Positions 57,611 through 64,000 of a stretch of DNA of 64,000 nt are shown piece after piece; within the stretch, counting starts at the first letter, position 1; each line of letters begins with the position of its first letter. The translations under genes were made by a program, and so were the position numbers. The notes beneath the pieces were generated by a model. It did no database searches, had not been told where the DNA came from, and saw only the letters and a program-made list of their open reading frames with translations. The DNA is taken from contig NC_133653.1 of NCBI RefSeq assembly GCF_009905375.1, positions 87,719,004 to 87,783,003 of the forward strand, in the 5' to 3' direction. This DNA is from Apium graveolens. Its lineage: Eukaryota; Streptophyta; Magnoliopsida; Apiales; Apiaceae.

Positions 57611-60600
57611 TGTAACACCCCCAGATCCGGGGTCGGGGATCCGGGTCGTCACGGTCTTTCTTTCCACAATATCACTTAACTTAATTAATAATAAATAACC
57701 TCATGCTGTGACCCCACACTAACATACACCACAACACGTTATAGTCTCAGAGATGAAATTGAATAAGTACAAGTCCTTGAATCTACAATTTAAAAGTTAT
57801 TACAACCCAAAATGATTACTTGATAAATTTACAGTTAATTGCCATTATCTGCCACAAGTTATAATTATACATAATTAATTCCAAAAAATAGAATGCATGA
57901 TCTACAAATAGATCTACCTCTGCAACTATAGCAGCTACGATATCAACGGGAAGACGCGAGATGCTTCCCACGCGCTTGCGCTGGGTCTGCTTGAGTCTGG
58001 CCATCTTTCCTAACTGTTGTTGTATGATGAAGAAATGAAGCAAGAGTGAGCATTACAGCTCGCAAGATATTATATAGTGTAAACAATAATGCAAGTATCT
58101 AAATGGATAACTTACTAGAACCCTTTATCAAGTGTAAGGTAATTACTTACTGGATATAAGCTTAAGGGAAGATGAAGTTACCAATTACTTCACTATACTT
58201 ATACCATTTTAGAAAACTACTTGAACTACCACTGTTCAAAGTATAATAAGTTTTTGAAGTTCATCCCATAGATGAGACCACAAGTTAAGACTTGAATAAA
58301 TTCAATCTTTGAAATATTATTGATTGAAATGAAGTTACGAGATACTTTATTTAGTCCCGATATATATATATCCACATATATATCTCTTATACATTTCCTG
58401 GAAACCTCTGTTATGTAAGGTATGAACAAAGTTTGCAATATCCAATGAATTTTAGAAAGAAAAGAATTTTGGCATAAACCCGATATCTTGCTGATCAGGC
58501 AAAGATACCAATAAGTAACATTTTCTACTAGTAGATAGATGAATCCCCCACCGATCATCACCCTGGTCGTATTAGGACCTTGTCTGGACCGCCACCCGAC
58601 CTCTTACGCGTTGATGGACTGCCACCCAGCCACTTACACTTTGATAGATCGTACCCCGGCCTGTCGCTTATGCCGACTCAACTAGACGGGCTTACTCCCC
58701 AAACATTGGGCAAGTAATCAAACTGTTTATCAAAACAGCAACCTTGTTGCGAATATAAAATATACCACAGAGCCGGATCCCTCAGGTTTTGAGCGAGTAT
58801 TTAAATCCCCTTCGAAAGGAGGATCCTCTTTATATCTCTTAAATATAAAGAGATATCAAGATTATGAAACAGACATGCATATATACCATATCAGCATGCT
58901 CCAATATATCACAAGATTTGCTAATAACAACCATGCACTTATAACAAGATAATGCATATACATATATTTACATCACAACAATAGTATAACGGGTAGAAAA
59001 CTTGCTTGAGCGACTGGGGGTGGTAAAAGTCCTGGGATGAGTCTGGTAACCTATAAACATCATATAAGTTGGAATTAAACCAAAGTCGCTTAAGAATCTA
59101 TACTTTAACCAATTAGACCCTAACGTTCGCTTTTGCGCTTAACGATTCACTTAGGTCGCTCGAGTACTCTCGGCTCCACCATTTTTAATAATTTAACCAT
59201 TAAGAGTTTTAAGGCGATTCTTTCGCGAATACCCTACCAACTGCCTAATCCACTTTACATAATTGTTTCATAATCCAATTAGTCATTTAAGGGCCTTAAC
59301 CAAGGTTTCAAAGTAAGGTGAGGGGTAATGGTTCGGTCGCGAAACGTCGTTACTTAAAACAGTTGTTTCTCCTAAACCGTACATCGGATTCAAGCGAACC
59401 ACATATCAAAATGAAGCTTGTAACATGAACTACCTAATCATGGCAATGGTCAAAACCTAACATGAGTTCACGGGTCCTGATGTTAAGAACAAAAACAGTC
59501 TAAAGTAAATCGGGCATTACGACGACTATGTTTACGCGATTACCAATTTTTATACTACTCCAAATCAATCCACAATCAATCCACAATCATTACTACAACC
59601 AAACTCCATCCATACAATACTATAACAGCCCCAACATCTCAATATTGCCAATTTATACTACTTCTCAATCATGAACTAAGAGCTTATTTAAGTTCCTTAA
59701 CTAATCATCAAGATTTACAACTCGAAAAACATTACAAAACCAACCAATCTCTAAATATTCAATAATCATGCCTCTCATGAACTATACTACTCATAATAAG
59801 CTCTTAACATTCAATAATAATGCTAGGTTAAGAGATTATACCTTTCTTGTGAGTAGGAGTATGTAATGAGCTTGAAACAACCTTGGAAAATCCTTACTAA
59901 AGCTTTATCTAAACAAAAACACAAGATCAAAATTTCAAGTTCTTGAAAAACACTATTCACTCTCTTCTTCCATGAATTATAGGAAGATATTGTGAAGAAA
60001 TTTGAAGCTTAGACTTATTGGATATCTATATCTATGTACAAGGAATCTTAGATAATTACCTCACTAATTAACAAAGCTTGGAACTTGAATTTGAGTTTTT
60101 CTTTCTTTGAAATGGAGATGAAGCCGAAAGCTTCTTCTTGAAAAGGTGAAGTCAAAATGTGTTTTTGCGATTTGTAATTTGTTTTATTGGTTGTTTTGTT
60201 TTTGTTTTGCTTAATTACCTTTTAACCATGGTAAAATTTTTGTGGTTTATAATCAACCAACACTTCCTTCCCTTTGATCATGCTTATGTCATCCTCCTAT
60301 GTCATCTTCCCACACTTGTCCTCTTCTTGTTGGTGTGATGACATCATCATCACTAATCTCTTTGATTAGCTCCTAATTACTTGGCTAATGACCGCTGATC
60401 TGTTATACGGTTTGCTTAACTTTCGTTCTCGTTTATCGTTTGAGGGATCATACCCGGGATCTTATTACTTGGGTTTCCTTAACCTTTCTCAATACATTAT
60501 ATTCCTTTTATGACCTTCTCTTATAATCCTTGAATTTAAATCCTTTTTATCCTGTTACCTTATACTCAATTCTTTCGGTATCTGGTGGATTTTCGGGAAA

Positions 60601-60794
60601 AATCAAAGTGTTCGAATTTAGATTCTGACGATCTTTATATACACTTATATACCATATAGAGTACTAATAAGATCTCAGAATAATAATAGAAGAACCCCTA
60701 CATAGTGTGGCATGAAAAGTTTTCTTATTCAGCTTAATCAGCAAAAACACTATTCATAAGGGTTACAAAAAATTTAAAATTTTGGGTTATTACA
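57611..60794 (-). repeat. Chromovirus (Tekay/Del-like) solo LTR, 3184 bp, inside ORF3
   Basis: Minus-strand TGTAATAACCC...GATCTGGGGGTGTTACA, the typical start and end of Tekay/Del-type LTRs. Flanking 5-mers CAAGA (57606-57610) and CAAGT (60795-60799) agree at four of five positions. Removing it leaves the ORF3 reading frame continuous, so the insertion is clean. It has no internal region or primer site. Orientation rests on the GGGGGTGTTACA end form and is less certain. Confidence 0.8.
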
Positions 60795-60799
60795 CAAGT

Positions 60800-62140
60800 T
60801 CTGATACTGGGAGAAGAATAAGTTCTGATACTGGTAAAAGGATAAGTTCTGGTGAACATCTGGAACTTGATGAAGAAATTTCAAAGCAGTTATTTCTTAA
60901 AGAAAATCCAGGAATGGACTTTGAGAGTCTAAAGGAAGAAGAAGCTAGACTCAAAGCAGAAGGTGTCAAGACAAAATCTAAATCTTCTGTTGTTGAAAAG
61001 AAATTTCCAAAGCCTAAGGGTATTATGATAAAGGAAAGAACAAGTTCTGAGGCAACCAAAGCCAAATCACAAGTGGAAATTGATCCAAGGTCCAAGGGCA
61101 AAGAAAAAGTTGATGAACCTGTAAAGGTTTATATGCCAGTCATGGATGAAGAAATAATTGATGATGAAGAAGATACTAATCTTACTCTGATGCAAAAGAA
61201 GATTTTTCAAACAACCTCTGACATGGATCATGTTGTTCAGAGTCAAGATGTAGTAAGTTCTGATATGACAGTGAATCAAGCAACCTCTGACATAGCTAAA
61301 GTTGGCTTGATATCAGAAGATAAGAAAAAGGAAACCTCTGACATTGCTCATGTTAAACCTTCAAAGATACTCCTAACAGGATTCACCAAAGCTAAACAGG
61401 CTCAACCTTTGAAGACTGCAACAAGTAGTTTTAAAGTAAGAGTTGTTACAGGAAAGGAAGCAAGAGATAAATCTGGATTGGGTAGTTCTGATGAAAGAAG
61501 AGTACATAACACTACCAATGATCCAACTTCCTTAAGTGAACCAGGTGTTGGAGTAACTCCTGAAAGATTGAATCGACTTGAATCTGTACAAATGGTTTAC
61601 TATACCTTTTTGAAAGAACATATCTTGTTATATTTTATGATAGATGGAAGGGTATACCAGATTAGGCAGAATGCTATACCACTGAAGTATTTTTAGGAAT
61701 TGGAACATGTTCTATTTCTACTTCAAGTGAAAGACAGATTAATAGATAGTGCTGCATGTTATTTAAAGTCTCAAATTCAAAGACAGAAGAAGCTTTATTC
61801 TGTAAAGTCTAACAACACATATTGTCCCAAGTACAGAGATCACAAAGGTGATATTGTCGAAATGAAGCCTAACTCTGCTAAGATTATAACTACTTTTCTG
61901 GGTTATAAGGATGTGGAATTCAATCTAGAGTCTGACAAGGCATATCTGATCAGACTAGATCAGGAGATAAGAAAAGCTAAGATAAATTATCTCAGAGCAG
62001 CTATTTTTCAAATTGGTGAAGATACAGCTGAATTGATAAATGCTAAAAGGAGGATGGTTAATGAACTTGAATATGCTGAGAGATGTTTGTTGAAAAACTA
62101 TCTCAGAACAACTCCTGACATCAAAGAGATCAGAAATTGA
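60800..62140 (+). pseudogene. ORF3 of the SIRE-type element, 3' part
   Basis: Continues the 5' part in the same frame. Highly charged, with SSDTGRRISSDTGKRISSG, KFPKPKGIMIKERTSSE and repeats of 'TSDIAHV/TSDMDHV'. A C-terminal helical region has RQKKLYSVKSNN and LDQEIRKAKINYLRAAIF and ends at 62140. An in-frame TAG at 61694-61696 (compatible with CAG) cuts it. The last helices could form a coiled coil. No family recognised, no membrane segment. Confidence 0.72.
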
Positions 62141-62332
62141 AGCCAAGTCAAAGATCTACAACTGCTTAAATTCTGAAGTGTATACAGACTGAAGCTATTA
62201 TCAGACCTTAAGATGGTAAAGCTAAAAGGACTGTAAGTTGTAGTTATCTAGTCAAATTCTCATGCATTTGTACTTAATGTTTTTGACATCGTCAAATATC
62301 TATTGAACTTGTATATTATGCTAATTTACAAG

Positions 62333-62343
62333 TTGGGGGAGAT
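62333..62343 (+). promoter_or_regulatory. Polypurine tract of the SIRE-type element
   Basis: TTGGGGGAGAT directly before the 3' LTR's TGTTAG; plus-strand DNA primer. Confidence 0.9.
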
Positions 62344-62964
62344 TGTTAGATATATTTGATAATGTCATGTGTAATATAATTTATGTTTAGTTTTCAGATC
62401 TTACTTAACAGGACAAATCAGTACTTAACTGGAAATCAACACTTATACTGAAGACATAACTTAATATATCAGAACTTAAGTTATCAGAACTTAAGTTATC
62501 AGAAGATATTTATCAGGAGATAATATCAGGACTTAAGATGATTTTCAGATAAGGCAGGCGGCTGATTGAAAGGAAAGAAGATCGAGACTAAGACAGAAAG
62601 AATTATGCATGAAGAAAGAATTCTATGAAGAATAGAATACTTGGAAGAAAAGATAACTAGTTGATATATTTTAGGAAGCAGAATAATATTCCATATCAAT
62701 TAGAATTTATCTTGTAACTGTGTAGTATATAAACACAGGCATAGGGTTTACACTATAAGTGTTATCATTATCGAAGTTATTATTCATTGTAACCCTAGCA
62801 GCTCTCGTGATAATTTGTTCATCATTGAGAGAGGACAGTTTCATATTGTAACAGAGTTTATTGTGTTGAATAAAATATGTTTTCTGTTACTTGAGTTCTT
62901 ATATTCGATTTGATTGTAGTAAACACTGTATTCAACCCCCTTCTACAGTGTGTGTGACCTAACA
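62344..62964 (+). repeat. 3' LTR of the SIRE-type element
   Basis: 621 bp, TGTTAGATATA...GACCTAACA, same length as the 5' LTR and followed by the TAGAC duplication. Confidence 0.95.
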
Positions 62965-62969
62965 TAGAC

Positions 62970-63230
62970 GATAGGATTTTGATGTGTAATTCGTCGAGTA
63001 ATTATCATTTAGAAAATTAAAGTTGTATATTTTAATTATAGATACGAGTCTTTCAAGACGATCAAGACCAGATGGAATGGCTGAAGACTAGAGATGAATA
63101 GTATGGAACATTGGGTTGTAGCACTGCATGAGTAGCAGATCAAAGATTTAGCGAAGTAAAAGATGGTGATGTTTTGAGACAGAGTGTCAGAATAGATGCG
63201 TCTTTGCGAGTGACTAACTGCTAAAAACAA
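62970..63230 (+). repeat. Chromovirus-type LTR relic, right part
   Basis: Non-coding DNA that continues the sequence interrupted at 47385 ('gtggggctatcgtatgggtagac' into 'gataggattttgatgtg'). No primer site follows, so the end is not fixed. Confidence 0.45.
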
Positions 63231-63289
63231 AATTTTATTTGATTGAAATCTTGACTATTATTAGTCTTGAGTAAGTATAGCTAATGGTA

Positions 63290-64000
63290 CAATGCTCCTT
63301 TTTACATGTCTACAGGTACCACCTGTGCAACAATCCTCACTCGTGCAATATACTCAGAAGGATGCAAATCTGTAGCAGCAGGAACGAACGCAATGGATCT
63401 GAATTCCACAGACAACTCCAGAATCAAATAGAAGAAAATAACAGGAAGCTTGGGAAGAAATCCAGACAATCAAGGAAATAGAATCATCTGCTCAGGCTAG
63501 AGGAGAACCTTGAAAATGATTGTGAGAATTCTTTATACACTTTGCTTTGTTCAATTTTCAATAAAAATTGCAGCACTTGTCAGTTTTATCTACTACTTTT
63601 TAATCTGTATTTTTAGGGTGTTTTGTTATCATCAACTTTCTCTTAATTTATGCCTACAATTCTAGTAGACATAAATTGGGGGAGATCGTTGGGAATATGT
63701 TGTGAACTTGATGATAAGTTATGTCATACATAAGTGATGATGTCAATGTCAAAGATTACTGAAGATAACAATATCATTAGTGGCCCTGGTCATAGTATAA
63801 AGCATAGCCAAATGAACATCTGATATAGGGAGAATAATGAACTGTTACTTTTCATAATCTGTTAAGCTTGGGGTCAGTCCTGTTAACAGGCATGAATGTA
63901 TGTTAAGCAATCTTCTCACCAATTATGAGAGATTATTGTGCAAGACATGCTTGTATCTAAACAAGACTAAGTCATTTTGTCAACCCTAAGTAAGTTGTAT
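63290..64000 (+). mobile_element. 3' end of a second SIRE-like copia element, running off the window
   Basis: 63312-63510 reads as a stop-riddled glutamine-rich coding tail ([20 protein letters not shown], then TAG). It is followed by non-coding DNA, a polypurine tract AAATTGGGGGAGAT (63673-63686) and an LTR-like start TTGGGAATATGTTG at about 63687-63689, continuing to the window end. The layout equals that of 62280-62350. The partner LTR is outside the window. Confidence 0.65.

Larger units (their letters stand above)
47386..62964 (+). mobile_element. SIRE/Maximus-type Ty1/copia retrotransposon with large third ORF
   Basis: A 15.6-kb element with two 621-bp LTRs (about 20 differences, near 97% identity) and a perfect 5-bp duplication TAGAC (47381-47385, 62965-62969). 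Order: LTR, primer site, gag, protease, integrase, RT, RNase H (copia order), 1.5-kb spacer, ORF3, polypurine tract, LTR. The copia order and the long ORF after pol mark the SIRE/Maximus lineage. Several stops and frameshifts inactivate it, and a 3.2-kb solo LTR (57611-60794) sits inside ORF3; about 12.4 kb is its own DNA. Confidence 0.93.

Overview
This window is plant nuclear DNA, almost certainly from a eudicot. Every coding stretch except one gene belongs to plant LTR retrotransposons (Ty3/gypsy Tat-lineage and chromovirus types, Ty1/copia SIRE/Maximus type). The spacers are AT-rich and full of MITEs, and the one host gene has spliceosomal introns and an ankyrin-PGG membrane architecture known from land plants. 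The mix would fit an asterid such as an Apiaceae, but that is a weak inference.

Layout. 1-5525: a Tat-lineage gypsy element (gag, protease, RT, two RNase H domains, truncated integrase, 3' LTR), entering from the left edge. 5526-7438: an LTR remnant with a decayed initiator-Met primer site, a tRNA-derived SINE with perfect target duplication, and a Stowaway MITE. 7439-17968: a complete but mutated Tat-lineage element on the minus strand, with two LTRs, target duplication, primer site, polypurine tract, and an antisense, intron-containing extra gene behind two tandem-repeat arrays. 18579-21072: a 2.5-kb non-autonomous LTR element with a 79-bp tandem repeat. 21073-28076: MITEs, a fold-back element, a diverged three-copy repeat and an LTR-like relic. 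28082-37592: a gutted chromovirus whose two LTRs flank about 0.5 kb of internal DNA. One LTR holds an Athila-like solo LTR. The other holds a 2.8-kb Pack-MULE carrying host gene fragments, itself split by a copia-type solo LTR.

37788-43816 is the only intact host gene: a three-exon ankyrin-repeat protein with a C-terminal PGG four-helix membrane domain (ACD6/ITN1-like). Its first intron is 4.1 kb, has a GC-AG boundary and is packed with MITEs. Its TATA box lies about 60 bp from the chromovirus insertion. 44291-45033 is a hAT-like MITE. 45096-63230 is a chromovirus LTR relic split by a 15.6-kb SIRE/Maximus copia element (47386-62964), which has a large third ORF and is split in turn by a 3.2-kb solo LTR. 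From about 63290 the 3' end of a second SIRE-like element runs off the right edge.

No retroelement here can encode a full set of proteins. Most inactivating stops can be explained by C-to-T (or opposite-strand G-to-A) changes, and several frameshifts lie in homopolymer runs. I found no clearly new biological system. The strongest items are the nested Pack-MULE with captured exons, the antisense spliced gene with its repeat array, the long non-envelope-like ORF3 with a splice acceptor at its start codon, and the transposon-hemmed ankyrin gene with its GC-AG intron.
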